Source: Terracoccus luteus
GTDB taxonomy: Bacteria; Actinomycetota; Actinomycetes; Actinomycetales; Dermatophilaceae
Assembly: GCF_003635045.1 (NCBI RefSeq)
Contig: NZ_RBXT01000001.1
Span: 3,348,001 to 3,412,000, forward strand
Length of the DNA: 64,000 nucleotides
Reading direction: 5' to 3'
The notes below the pieces were generated by a model. The model was not told where the DNA came from and did no database searches. It saw only the letters and a list, made by a program, of their open reading frames with translations. Positions 20,647-28,921 of the stretch are shown piece by piece. How positions within the stretch are numbered: the stretch's first letter is position 1; each line of letters begins with the position of its first letter. The translations under genes and the position numbers were made by a program.

Positions 20647-22595
20647 GGCGCGGTCCCGGTGTCCGGACCCGCAGCCGTCGCGCCGGAGCCGTGCCCGCCC
20701 GCACGGTCCGGGCGTGCCTCGACTTCTCCGCCCGCCACGACCACCAGGCCGGCGGGTGGACGGTCCTGGGCCATGCCGGCGGCTTTCACGACCGATGGTG
20801 GCGCGAGTGTCGCGGTCCAGCGCAGCGTGGTGCCCGGCCGTGGCGCCGTGTCGTCGCCGGCGGCGACGGCACAGGTTCCTCCTCGAGCGACGGCTCGGGC
20901 GGCGAGGTTGGCGAGACCGGACCGTCGCTCGGCCTCATGACGGGTGAGACCGACGCCGTCGTCGCTGATCCGGACCGTGACGTGGGTGGGTTCGATGGTG
21001 ATGGTCACGGTGGCGGCGGTGGCCCCTGCGTGTCGGGCGACGTTGGTCAGTCCTTCCCTGACGACCGCCTGCACGTCCGCCAGCAGCGCCTCGTCCGTCA
21101 GCAGGTGGCTCGGCCCGTCGACCTGGAGGGTGGGCTCGAACCCGAGCGCGGTAGCAGCAGAACGGACCGTGGTGGCAACTCGTCCGGCCAGCCCGTGGGG
21201 CTCGACGTGCTGCAGCTCGAAGATGGTCTCGCGAATCTGCCTGATGGTCAGGTCGAGGTCGTCGACGGCACGGATGATGAGTGGACGCAGGTCGTCGGGC
21301 GCACGTTGAGCGGCCGACTGCAGGCTCAGCCCGGTCGCGAAGACCTGCTGGATGACGTGGTCGTGCAGGTCGCGCGCGATGCGGTCGCGGTCCTCGAGCA
21401 GCACGAGGCGTTCGTTCTGTGACCGTGACTCGGCGAGGTCGAGGGCGATGGCGGCGTGTCTCGTGAACGACTGCGTCATCTCGAGGTCGGTGGTCGTGAA
21501 CGACCTGGACCCCTTCACCCGGCCGACCATGGTCACCCCCAGCATCTCGCCGCTGCCGATGAGTGGGCACGCCATGACAGGCCCGACCTCGATCGCGTGC
21601 TGCAGATGGACGGGGTAGGAGTTGCGCGCTGAGGACGGTGACCGGAGTGGCGGCGCGACGGCTCCGTCCTCGTCGTGGCTCCGGGTGCCGTCGTGGTCGA
21701 GGATGACCGGGCGCCCGGCGTCCAGCACGGTTCCGGCCAACGAGCCCTCTCGCGGGTAGACGAAACCGACGAGCTCGTCGGCCTTCTTCCCCACGGCCAC
21801 CCGCACCTCCAGCTGCGCCCGTGCGGGCGTCGTCATCGTCGGCCGGGCGTACCGGTGGTGGGGAAAGACGACGGTGACGAGGTCGGCGTCCGCGAGACGG
21901 AGGACGGCGGAGGCGATGTCGCGCAGGACGAGGTCGGGGGGCTCTTGCCGAAGCAGCGCCCGAGAGGTGTCGGCGGTGGCCAGCAGCCACTCCTGCCGGT
22001 GACGGGACTCCTCGTAGAGGCGTGCGTTCTCGATGGCGATGCCTGCGGTGGCCGCCATTGCGGTCAGCAGCTGTTCGTCCTGCTCGCTGAAGTCGCACCC
22101 GTCTTCGCGGTCGGCGAGGTACAGGTTGCCGAACACCTCGCCGCGGACGTGGACCGGCACCCCCAGGAAGGTCCCCATCTGAGGGTGACCCGGGGGGAAG
22201 CCCACGGCTCGAGGGTCCTCCTGGATCCGGTGCAGCCGGATGGGGGTGGGGTGCCGGACCAGCGCGCCGAGGACTCCGCGCCCCGAGGGAAGGGCGCCGA
22301 CGCCGGCGACGGTCGCCGCATCCATCCCGGCGTGGATGAACTCATCGAGCACTCCGTCACGTCCGATGACGCCGAGGGCGGCGTACCGCGCCGAGGCGAC
22401 CTCCCGGGCGGAGTCGACGATGCGGCGCAGCACCGCGGGGAGCGACAGCTCGGAGACGATGGACTGTGAGGCGTCGAGCAGGACCTGGAGACGGTGGTCG
22501 TCCCGCGGAGGCGTGGCCGGCAGCGGGTTGCTCGACACGCCGGAGAACGGCTGGTCCGTCGGTCCGCTGGCGCGGGGACGGTGACCTCGGGTCAC
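20643..22595 (-). CDS. GAF-GAF sensor histidine kinase, DevS/DosS-like
   Basis: This is a 650-residue soluble kinase. The first GAF domain is at about 45-192, the second at about 215-390, then a HisKA_3 dimerisation domain with the phospho-accepting His411 in RIARDLHDHVIQQ, and an HATPase_c domain (about 500-600, VREGLTNVARHAG and SDDGVGL). The first GAF contains FPPGHPQMGTFLGVPVHV, closely similar to the region around the haem-ligating His of mycobacterial DevS/DosS. His137 may therefore bind haem, making this an oxygen, NO or redox sensor. A disordered tail of about 50 residues follows the ATPase. GTG 22595 overlaps the preceding PPOX stop (GTGA). Confidence 0.9.
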   Translation of the reverse strand: MTRGHRPRASGPTDQPFSGVSSNPLPATPPRDDHRLQVLLDASQSIVSELSLPAVLRRIVDSAREVASARYAALGVIGRDGVLDEFIHAGMDAATVAGVGALPSGRGVLGALVRHPTPIRLHRIQEDPRAVGFPPGHPQMGTFLGVPVHVRGEVFGNLYLADREDGCDFSEQDEQLLTAMAATAGIAIENARLYEESRHRQEWLLATADTSRALLRQEPPDLVLRDIASAVLRLADADLVTVVFPHHRYARPTMTTPARAQLEVRVAVGKKADELVGFVYPREGSLAGTVLDAGRPVILDHDGTRSHDEDGAVAPPLRSPSSARNSYPVHLQHAIEVGPVMACPLIGSGEMLGVTMVGRVKGSRSFTTTDLEMTQSFTRHAAIALDLAESRSQNERLVLLEDRDRIARDLHDHVIQQVFATGLSLQSAAQRAPDDLRPLIIRAVDDLDLTIRQIRETIFELQHVEPHGLAGRVATTVRSAATALGFEPTLQVDGPSHLLTDEALLADVQAVVREGLTNVARHAGATAATVTITIEPTHVTVRISDDGVGLTRHEAERRSGLANLAARAVARGGTCAVAAGDDTAPRPGTTLRWTATLAPPSVVKAAGMAQDRPPAGLVVVAGGEVEARPDRAGGHGSGATAAGPDTGTAP

Positions 22596-23182
22596 GGGCT
22601 CAGGCTACTGGGGGCATGCCCCGCCCGTACAGTCCCGACTGGGTGCACATCGTCCGTCAGTGCGGGCGTGAAGGCCGGCCTCTGCGGGGCGAAGACCCGA
22701 CCCGTCAGCTGGTCGACCGCGATACCGATGAAGAGGTTGCGAAGACCCGGCGCCCACGGGTCGACGCCGTCGACGGTCCACAGGCGGGTGAGCTGGGCAG
22801 GCGAGGCGATCGCGCCGGCCTGCCCGCGGGCCAGGACGCTCCATCCGGTGTGACCGTCCATCTGCAGCTCGTCGATCTCGAAGACCACGGAGGTGCGTCG
22901 GGTCAGCTCGGACAGGATCCCGGTCGGAGAGGTGCGGAACACGATGAGGTCGTCGCACCAGGCGTAGCTGACCGGGAACAGCTGCGGCCCGTGCGCGGAG
23001 TTCCAGGCCACGCGGCCGACCTCACCGGCCCTGATCTTCTCCTCGCACCTGCGGTCGGAGAGCGTGCCCACCCGGACCCGATGGGCGTTGTGTCGCGCCG
23101 CGTCGGATCCCACCCAGGAGGGCTGGTCCGCGCCCCCGCTGCGCTGCCGCGGGTCTGTCGCCGAGCGCGGCCTCTCGGTCAT
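22592..23182 (-). CDS. Pyridoxamine 5'-phosphate oxidase (PPOX) family flavin-binding protein
   Basis: This 196-residue protein has the split-barrel flavin fold of PPOX/FDOR proteins: CEEKIRAGEVGRVAWNSAHGPQLFPVSYAW, VVFEIDELQMDGHTGWSVLARGQA and the terminal GRVFAP. I chose ATG 23182 because it overlaps the stop of the DoxX gene by ATGA, although GTG 23191 is also in frame. Mycobacterial homologues sit in the DosR regulon. It is the second gene of a four-gene operon (DoxX, PPOX, kinase, regulator). Substrate and cofactor (FMN or F420) are unresolved. Confidence 0.83.
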   Translation of the reverse strand: MTERPRSATDPRQRSGGADQPSWVGSDAARHNAHRVRVGTLSDRRCEEKIRAGEVGRVAWNSAHGPQLFPVSYAWCDDLIVFRTSPTGILSELTRRTSVVFEIDELQMDGHTGWSVLARGQAGAIASPAQLTRLWTVDGVDPWAPGLRNLFIGIAVDQLTGRVFAPQRPAFTPALTDDVHPVGTVRAGHAPSSLSP

Positions 23183-23889
23183 CGCAGCCACGGGAGCCGT
23201 CGAACCAGCCGCGTGTTCTGCCAGCGGCGTCCGAGCCCCCAGCTGTGGCCGGCGAAGGTGGCGGCCAAGGTGATGGCGGTCACGGCGTAGATGAGGTGGT
23301 AGTCCACGAGCGGGTTGACCGAGCCACTGGGTTCACCGGCGCCGGTGAACCGAGCCGGTGGCCACTCGGCCGCCCACATCATCACCATCATGATGCTCGT
23401 GGCCCAGGCGGTGACCACCATGGCGACGCCGCCCAGCAGCGCCAGCCCGATACCGAGCAGACCGAGCATGAACAGCCAGTCGACGAGCGCGTTGCCCGCC
23501 AGGGTGTGGAAGGTGTCGGTGAAGGGGCCCACCTCGACGTTGGCGAGGAAGCCTCGTGTGGGTGAGCCGCCTCGGATCCACGCCCGTTCGGAGGGAGTGG
23601 ACCAGCCCAGGCCGAGGGTCTTGTCCGCGAAGGCCCACAGGAACACCAGCGCGAGGGCGATCCGGGTGACGGCGAGCCAGCGTGCCCCTGCGCCCGACGC
23701 GGGAAGGGCGGTGGTGACGAGCGTCTCCGGCGGGGCCGCGGTGGCCGTGGGTGCGTGGGTCACGGGAACCTCGTGACCTGTGGGTCCGTGCACGTGCCCG
23801 CCGCGTCTCCGGTCGGTGCGGCGCATGGCCCCGTCGTGATCGGCGCCGTGGGCGCCAGGGTTGCCGGTGGTGTGGCTGGTGGTGGACAT
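23179..23889 (-). CDS. DoxX-family membrane protein
   Basis: This 236-residue protein begins with a His/Gly/Thr-rich soluble N-terminus (about 1-65). Four membrane helices follow: WLAVTRIALALVFLWAFADK, LVDWLFMLGLLGIGLALLGG, TAWATSIMMVMMWAAEW and LIYAVTAITLAATFAGH. The first helix ends with FADKTLGLGWSTP, characteristic of DoxX/DoxD proteins, which associate with redox or hypoxia functions. The start ATG 23889 heads the operon that continues into the PPOX, kinase and regulator genes. The His-rich head is unusual and could bind metal. Confidence 0.8.
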   Translation of the reverse strand: MSTTSHTTGNPGAHGADHDGAMRRTDRRRGGHVHGPTGHEVPVTHAPTATAAPPETLVTTALPASGAGARWLAVTRIALALVFLWAFADKTLGLGWSTPSERAWIRGGSPTRGFLANVEVGPFTDTFHTLAGNALVDWLFMLGLLGIGLALLGGVAMVVTAWATSIMMVMMWAAEWPPARFTGAGEPSGSVNPLVDYHLIYAVTAITLAATFAGHSWGLGRRWQNTRLVRRLPWLR

Positions 23890-24224
23890 GACGTGGTCCT
23901 TCCTTCGGGGTGAGGCACCGACGGGTCGTCGGAGCCCCGGTCACCATCAGCGTGGATGCCGTCACCTGGCCGGCGCCACGGCCGGTCGACCCGGGATGTG
24001 TAGGACCTTGGTCCCGGTTTTCCAGGGACGAAAAGACCTGTCACCGGTGACTACTCGACGCCACGCTTGATGACGTGCACCAGCAACCGGCAGCAGCCAC
24101 CCCGGCCGTCCCGCTACGAGCCAGGGTCGATGACATGGCCGAGTCGGCCCTGTCGCGACAGCCCGAGCCGGAGGCCGAGTCAGCTCTGGGCGCCGCGCCG
24201 TCGCCCCCATGGAAGGAGAGACGA
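23890..24224. promoter_or_regulatory. Divergent control region of DoxX operon and USP gene
   Basis: The 335-bp gap between divergent DoxX and USP genes holds no credible gene. It contains two DosR-box-like sequences (24002-24015 and 24025-24038), listed separately, and otherwise GC-rich sequence. The distance to either start (about 110 and 190 bp) allows long leaders in both directions. Confidence 0.7.
24002..24015. promoter_or_regulatory. DosR-box-like palindrome
   Basis: AGGACCTTGGTCCC matches the 14-bp core of the published mycobacterial DosR/DevR box (GGGACT-WW-AGTCCC) at 11 positions; mismatches are at positions 1, 6 and 9. GGACC-TT-GGTCC is itself a perfect palindrome. It lies between the divergent DoxX operon, which encodes the DevRS-like pair, and the USP gene. 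A second, weaker site, GGGACGAAAAGACC at 24025-24038, keeps mainly the left half. Paired boxes are typical of DosR promoters. Confidence 0.6.
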
Positions 24225-25358
24225 ATGAGCACCGAGGCAGGCGAATCCACACTCACCCCCGCATCAGTTCCGGAGGTGAGTGACCTCAGCCTCGGCGTCC
24301 TCGTCGGGGTCGACGGCTCACCCGAGAGCCGGCTGGCGTTGGCGTGGGCGATGGACGAAGCACTGTCCCGAGGAACCGGCCTCACCGTGCTGGCGGTGTG
24401 GCACGTGTACCCGCTGGCCGAACCCACCGACGTCGGCTCGACCACGTGGTTCACCGCCGACCCTGCGGCCGCCACCGGTCAGTACCTCAGCCACGTCGTC
24501 GAGGACGTCAGAGCGCAACGCGGCACCCCCGGAGCGACGAAGCACTCCGCCGCGGACCTGACGGTGCGCCAGCTCATCCGGTCCGGCAGGGCTGACGACA
24601 ACCTCGTGGAGCTGTCCGCTAAAGCGGAGGTGGTGGTGGTGGGTGCCCGCGGGCACGGCCTGAGCGGGCTGCTGGTGGGGTCGACCAGCACCTCGCTGGT
24701 GCAACGCAGCGCCTGCACCGTGGTCGTTCCGCGCTCACCGCGCCATGCATCCCGCGATGCATCCCGCGATGCCGGACGTGGATTACCGTCACAGCCGGAC
24801 GAACCGGCACCGGCACCACCCGACCCAGCCGCCGGCCCGGCCCGATCCGGGCAGGCCGGGGACACCTCCGGTGACGGTCATGACCCGGCGCGGACGGGCG
24901 CCCTCCATTCCGGTCCGGACCGGGCGCGAGTCGACGACCACACCCTGGTGGTGGGCGTGGACGGGTCGCCCGAGAGTGTCGCCGCCCTGGAGTGGGCCTG
25001 CACGGAAGCGCGTCTGCGTCACCTCACCGTGGTGGTGGTGGCGGTGTGGAACATCGTCCCGGTCACCGTGGAGCCACTCCTGGGTACCGCTGCCTACGCG
25101 GCCGCCGACGCCGAGAGGACGACGAGGCAGACGCTCCGTCGCCTCGTCGTCGAGGCCGCCGAACGGCATCCTGACGTCGAGATAGCCGGTCAGGTGGCCG
25201 TCGGCCACCCCGCCGAGCAGCTGATGGCCATCGGGGCACCCGCAGCCATGCTCGTCGTCGGAGCCGTGGGCCACGGCGGCTTCCTCGGCATGATGATGGG
25301 CTCGACCAGCCGGACCGTGCTGGCTCACAGCCACACCACCGTCGTGGTCGTGCGGTGA
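24225..25358 (+). CDS. Tandem-domain universal stress protein (USP)
   Basis: This 377-residue protein contains two UspA domains. Each begins with a VGVDGSPES-type strand-loop (LGVLVGVDGSPESRLAL and LVVGVDGSPESVAAL) and ends with the nucleotide-binding loop (VVGARGHGLSGLLVGSTS and VVGAVGHGGFLGMMMGSTS), so both probably bind ATP. They are joined by a linker of about 60 residues rich in Ala, Pro, Asp and Arg, with a short repeated HASRDASRDA. ATG 24225 follows GGAAGGAGAG. It is divergent from the DoxX operon across the DosR-like boxes; tandem USPs are typical DosR-regulon members. Confidence 0.88.
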   Translation: MSTEAGESTLTPASVPEVSDLSLGVLVGVDGSPESRLALAWAMDEALSRGTGLTVLAVWHVYPLAEPTDVGSTTWFTADPAAATGQYLSHVVEDVRAQRGTPGATKHSAADLTVRQLIRSGRADDNLVELSAKAEVVVVGARGHGLSGLLVGSTSTSLVQRSACTVVVPRSPRHASRDASRDAGRGLPSQPDEPAPAPPDPAAGPARSGQAGDTSGDGHDPARTGALHSGPDRARVDDHTLVVGVDGSPESVAALEWACTEARLRHLTVVVVAVWNIVPVTVEPLLGTAAYAAADAERTTRQTLRRLVVEAAERHPDVEIAGQVAVGHPAEQLMAIGAPAAMLVVGAVGHGGFLGMMMGSTSRTVLAHSHTTVVVVR

Positions 25359-25495
25359 TGGACGAGCACCCGAGCCCCGACGCGCCCGTCCGGACGAAAG
25401 GTCGGGCGTGTGGGGCGGGCACGAACGTCCTCGTCGTGCCCGCCCCAGCCGGCTGCGGTGTCCCCCACCGTCAACCGGCTCATCGTGGACCAGAA

Positions 25496-25512
25496 GAGGG
25501 GGGCGGCCCCTC
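25496..25512. terminator. Hairpin between two convergent USP genes
   Basis: GAGGGG (25496-25501), loop GGCGG, CCCCTC (25507-25512) forms a 6-bp GC stem between the convergent USP genes. It has no T-run. It is the only obvious hairpin in this 200-bp gap. Confidence 0.35.
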
Positions 25513-25559
25513 ATCACTACCCTGGCGGTCCACGACTCTCCCTCCCCGGTCACGCCCGG

Positions 25560-26477
25560 TCAGCCGGGCGCTTTCCCCAGGCGGGAAGGGACGATCGCCA
25601 CGGGCCGGTGGGCCCCCGTCATCACCCGCAGGCTGACGGAGCCGAGCAGCAGCCCGGCGAACCCGCCACGACCACGGGTTCCCAGCACCAGCAGCTCGGC
25701 CCGGTCCGCTTCCTCGGTCAGGACGCTCACCGCGTTGCCGTGCACCAGCACGGTCCGCACGTCGACATCCGGGTACTTCTCGCTCCAGCCCGCGAGCTGC
25801 TCCGAGACCAGCCGCAGCTCCCGGTCGTGCAGGTCGGGGTCCCACCCGTACCCTTCGGCGCCGGCGAGGTAGGCCCCACCCTCCTGCCACCACCAGCACG
25901 CCACTGCCGTCAGACCGGAACTGATGCGGCTCGCACGGTCGAAGGCGAACTCGATCGCACCGGAACACGATTCGCTCCCGTCGATGCCAACCGCCACCCG
26001 GCGCGGGGGCCTGTCCACGTCCTCGACCCCGTCCTGATCCGACGGGTCGCCCGGTTCGTCAGGCACCACGATGACCGCGCACCGGCTGTGGGCGGCGACT
26101 TGTGGTGCGGTCGCTCCGACCAGGACCGCCCTGCTGGCGTGGTGTCCGTGCCCGCCGACGACGACCGTGCTGGCCCGCTCGGACAGCCGCAGCAGCCGAC
26201 CGGCAGCGTTGCCGGTCCGGGTCTCGCACGAGACGTCGACGTCCGGGGCGTGACGGCGCACGTACGCGACGCCGGCGGCGGTCGTCTCATCGTCATCTTC
26301 GTCGATGGCCAGGTTGACGACGATGTCCTCCGGCCACGCGATCATGTGCACCAGGTGCACTGCTCGACGGGCCACTCGCGCCTCACGCGTGGCCCACGCC
26401 AACGCGACCCGGCTGGAGACGCCCCCGTCGTAGCCGACCGCGATGGCACCGGCCGGCATCTCGTGCTTGACGCTCAT
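25560..26477 (-). CDS. Tandem-domain universal stress protein (USP)
   Basis: This is a 305-residue, two-domain USP. Domain 1 starts AIAVGYDGGVSSRVALAWA and ends VVVGGHGHHASRAVLVGAT, a divergent nucleotide loop. Domain 2 starts VAVGIDGSESCSGAIEFA and ends LVLGTRGRGGFAGLLLGSVS, with a canonical ATP-binding GxxGx9G(S/T) pattern. An unusual WWW triplet (ACWWWQEGG) opens domain 2's loop. ATG 26477 is preceded by GAGAGGAAG. It follows the BON-domain gene by 41 bp and is probably co-transcribed with it from the promoter around 27200-27290. Confidence 0.87.
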   Translation of the reverse strand: MSVKHEMPAGAIAVGYDGGVSSRVALAWATREARVARRAVHLVHMIAWPEDIVVNLAIDEDDDETTAAGVAYVRRHAPDVDVSCETRTGNAAGRLLRLSERASTVVVGGHGHHASRAVLVGATAPQVAAHSRCAVIVVPDEPGDPSDQDGVEDVDRPPRRVAVGIDGSESCSGAIEFAFDRASRISSGLTAVACWWWQEGGAYLAGAEGYGWDPDLHDRELRLVSEQLAGWSEKYPDVDVRTVLVHGNAVSVLTEEADRAELLVLGTRGRGGFAGLLLGSVSLRVMTGAHRPVAIVPSRLGKAPG

Positions 26478-26518
26478 CGTGCTTCCTCTCGGTTCATGAC
26501 GACCCAGGTTCCGGCGTC

Positions 26519-27190
26519 TCAGGCGACGACGGTCAGGCGGTTGAGGACCCCGGTCACCCCCGGGGTGCCCCAGGCCGTGTTGGCGGCCTGACGGAACTCC
26601 GACCAGGAGTGCACCGTGCCCGTCAGCACGATCTGGGTGCCCTGGACCGAGACCGTGATGGTGCTGGCGTCCGTCTCGGCGTTGCGCACCAGCGCCTCGC
26701 GGATGTGGGTCCGGGCCTGGCCGGCCGCGAACGGCAGGTCCGGTTCCAGGACGACGTCGCTGCTGACCGACAGGACCCCGGGAAGGTCCTTCACGGCCCG
26801 GCGCGCGGCCTCACGCTGGTAGTTCCACGCGACCAGTCCCGTGAGCGTGATCCGGCCGTGGTCGACCGCAGCCTTGACCGAACCCGGCGGGATCGTGACG
26901 GTCGACTCGAGCGCGCGTGCCGCCTCCCGGGCGATGTCGACGTCCTCCCGGCGCCCACCCAGGTGCATCACGACGATGTTGTTCGCGACGGCGGTCACGC
27001 CCTTGACGCGGAACGCAGCAGCCACCGCCGCGTCCTTCTCCGGATAGGTGGGCACCTCCCCGGCCAAGGTCACGGCACCGTCGGTCACCGACACGCCGAT
27101 GCGGTCGGCCTTGACGTCCGGCGACCATCTCAGCTCCTGCTCGAGCGATGACTTCAGGTCGCGGTCGGTGCGGTGCAGTGTGTCGCTCAT
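26519..27190 (-). CDS. Triple BON-domain protein
   Basis: This 223-residue protein has three consecutive BON domains (about 8-75, 78-145 and 150-220), each with the alpha-beta pattern and a central Gly: GAVTLAGEVPTYPEKDAA, GRITLTGLVAWNYQREAA and TQIVLTGTVHSWSEFRQAA. There is no signal peptide or membrane helix. BON domains bind membranes or phospholipids, and proteins like this accompany USPs in stress islands. ATG 27190 begins the family-like sequence but lacks a clear RBS. It is divergent from the second PPOX gene across two DosR-box-like palindromes. Confidence 0.85.
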   Translation of the reverse strand: MSDTLHRTDRDLKSSLEQELRWSPDVKADRIGVSVTDGAVTLAGEVPTYPEKDAAVAAAFRVKGVTAVANNIVVMHLGGRREDVDIAREAARALESTVTIPPGSVKAAVDHGRITLTGLVAWNYQREAARRAVKDLPGVLSVSSDVVLEPDLPFAAGQARTHIREALVRNAETDASTITVSVQGTQIVLTGTVHSWSEFRQAANTAWGTPGVTGVLNRLTVVA

Positions 27191-27225
27191 GGAGCGATGG
27201 TGACCCCGACGCGCTCCGGTCGGCA

Positions 27226-27261
27226 GGGCCGAACGGCCCGTACCCGCAGGACCATCGACCC
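27226..27261. promoter_or_regulatory. Two DosR-box-like palindromes between BON and PPOX genes
   Basis: GGGCCGAACGGCCC (27226-27239) is a perfect 6-bp dyad with an AA centre, and AGGACCATCGACCC (27248-27261) is a looser dyad. Each matches the DosR core at 10 of 14 positions by my alignment. They lie in the only gap between the divergent BON-USP transcript and the PPOX gene, mirroring the paired arrangement at 24002-24038. Confidence 0.45.
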
Positions 27262-27297
27262 TGTCGCGAGCCGGGGAGTGGCGACCATCATCGATGT

Positions 27298-27810
27298 ATG
27301 ACCGTCCACACGCCCCCGCCCCGCTCCACCCCTTCCGGTGCCCCGACGCCATCGCACTCCCGGAGCACGACGCAGCCCACCGCGCCGGCCGTCACCACAG
27401 AGGTGCTGACCGTCCCCGAGTGCTGGACGCTCCTGCGTGCCGGAGTCATCGGGCGCCTCGCGGTCGCGACCGACGACGGCCCGGACATCTTCCCGGTCAA
27501 CTACACGGTCGAGCATGGCAGCGTCGTCTTCCGCACCGACGCCGGCCGCAAGCTCACCATGGCCAGACATCAGGCGGTGGCCTTCGAGATCGACAGCTAC
27601 GACACCACTACAGCCACCGCCTCGAGCGTCGTGCTGCGGGGCCGCGCGGACGAGATCCGGGACACGGACGAGATCGTCGAGGCCATGGCCCTGCCCCTGC
27701 TGCCCTGGCAGGACGGCCCGAAGGCGCGCTACGTGCGCATCGTGCCCCACAGCACCACCGGGCGACGCATCCACGTCGCCGGCGTCCTGCACACGCCCTT
27801 CTCGCGCTGA
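27298..27810 (+). CDS. PPOX-family flavin-binding protein (DosR-regulon type)
   Basis: This 170-residue protein has a disordered Pro/Thr/Ser-rich head of about 35 residues, then a split-barrel domain: ECWTLLRAGVIGRLAVATDDGPDIFPVNY, VVFRTDAGRKLTMA, AFEIDSYD and VVLRGRADEI. It belongs to the same broad PPOX family as 22592-23182 but with a different N-terminal arrangement. ATG 27298 begins the frame just after the DosR-like boxes; the leader is very short. Substrate unknown. Confidence 0.83.
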   Translation: MTVHTPPPRSTPSGAPTPSHSRSTTQPTAPAVTTEVLTVPECWTLLRAGVIGRLAVATDDGPDIFPVNYTVEHGSVVFRTDAGRKLTMARHQAVAFEIDSYDTTTATASSVVLRGRADEIRDTDEIVEAMALPLLPWQDGPKARYVRIVPHSTTGRRIHVAGVLHTPFSR

Positions 27811-27853
27811 AGCCGAACCACCCGCTCTCCGTGACCGCCCCCCGGTCGACGCG

Positions 27854-28921
27854 TCACTCCGTCGACACACCCCGAGGGCGCGATGCCGAACATCCGGGGC
27901 CTCGGACCGGCGCCGAGGGCGTCCATGTCGAGGCCGGCGTAGACGCCCGACGCCCGTCGCCCGACGCCCGACGCCGACGAGTTCGCCGATGGGTTCCAGT
28001 GAACTCAGGGGGCCGAACGACGTCCCACAGAGCCTGGACGTGGCGCACGTCGGTGCCGCAGCAGCCACCGAGCACGTCGACGTTCGGCAGGGCGGCGAGC
28101 AGCGGTCCGTGGTCGCGGGCGAACTGCACGGGGTCGCCCTCGTCGAGCTCGGTGGCCTCGTCGAGCTCGGCGTGCGAGCGGGTCGAGGCGTTGCACCGCA
28201 GCCCGGTCACCCGCGTGAGCCACACCCCACCCGCGGCCAGGGCCGGCACGACGTGGGTGGGGTGCGCGCAGTTGACGAGGTACGAGTCGGGCGGGTCGCT
28301 CTCGTCGAGGGCGGCGATCGCCTCACCGACGGGCGTGCCGTCGGGTAGCCGGCCGTCGGTCTCGACGGTGAAGGAGACCTCGACGCGGATGCCGACCTCG
28401 CGCGCTGCCCGCACGACCCCGGCCGCCTCGCCAGGCTCGGCCAACGTGTAGACCGCGACCGAGTCGGCCCCGGCCGCGGTGAGCGCCTCGACCTGCGGCC
28501 GGTGGTAGCGCCGGGCCTCCTCGGGCTCGACCGCGCCGTCGCTGCGGTAGCCGTCACCGCGCGGGCCCATGGTCCCGACCACGGTGACGTCACCGATCGC
28601 TCCCGTGTACCGCTCGCGGTACGACTCGCGCAGCCCGGCGAGCAGCCGCACGGCGTCGCCGTCGGCCTGCGCCAGCGCGGCGGCGTCGTGGCCGAGCCGC
28701 GCACCCCAGTCGGGGTTGGCGCGCCAGGTGGGGGTCTCGAGGCGCAGGCCCGCGCCCGCTCGCGCGGCCACCGCGGCGTAGCCGTCGTAGTAGTCGACGA
28801 GCAGCCGTCGCCCGCGCTCCGACTCGAGCATGGGGTATGCGGCGAAGTGCGGCAGGTCGACACCGTGGTGGAAGATCAGGTCGGTCTCGAGACCGCCGTC
28901 GGTCACCGTCCATGCAGGCAT
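27854..28921 (-). CDS. Homocysteine S-methyltransferase family protein with anomalous C-terminal tail
   Basis: The core (residues 1-306) is a Hcys-methyltransferase barrel: TDGGLETDLIFHHG, the zinc-ligand pattern NCAHP (Cys218) and GGCCGTDVRHV (Cys287 and Cys288). Such enzymes (MmuM/BHMT-like) methylate homocysteine using S-methylmethionine or betaine. After VRPPEF the last 49 residues are Arg/Ser/Pro-rich with no family resemblance. They are encoded over a GACGCCC-type short repeat (about 27938-27978), suggesting the original stop was lost by an indel. The start is ATG 28921. The catalytic core looks intact. Confidence 0.82.
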   Translation of the reverse strand: MPAWTVTDGGLETDLIFHHGVDLPHFAAYPMLESERGRRLLVDYYDGYAAVAARAGAGLRLETPTWRANPDWGARLGHDAAALAQADGDAVRLLAGLRESYRERYTGAIGDVTVVGTMGPRGDGYRSDGAVEPEEARRYHRPQVEALTAAGADSVAVYTLAEPGEAAGVVRAAREVGIRVEVSFTVETDGRLPDGTPVGEAIAALDESDPPDSYLVNCAHPTHVVPALAAGGVWLTRVTGLRCNASTRSHAELDEATELDEGDPVQFARDHGPLLAALPNVDVLGGCCGTDVRHVQALWDVVRPPEFTGTHRRTRRRRASGDGRRASTPASTWTPSAPVRGPGCSASRPRGVSTE

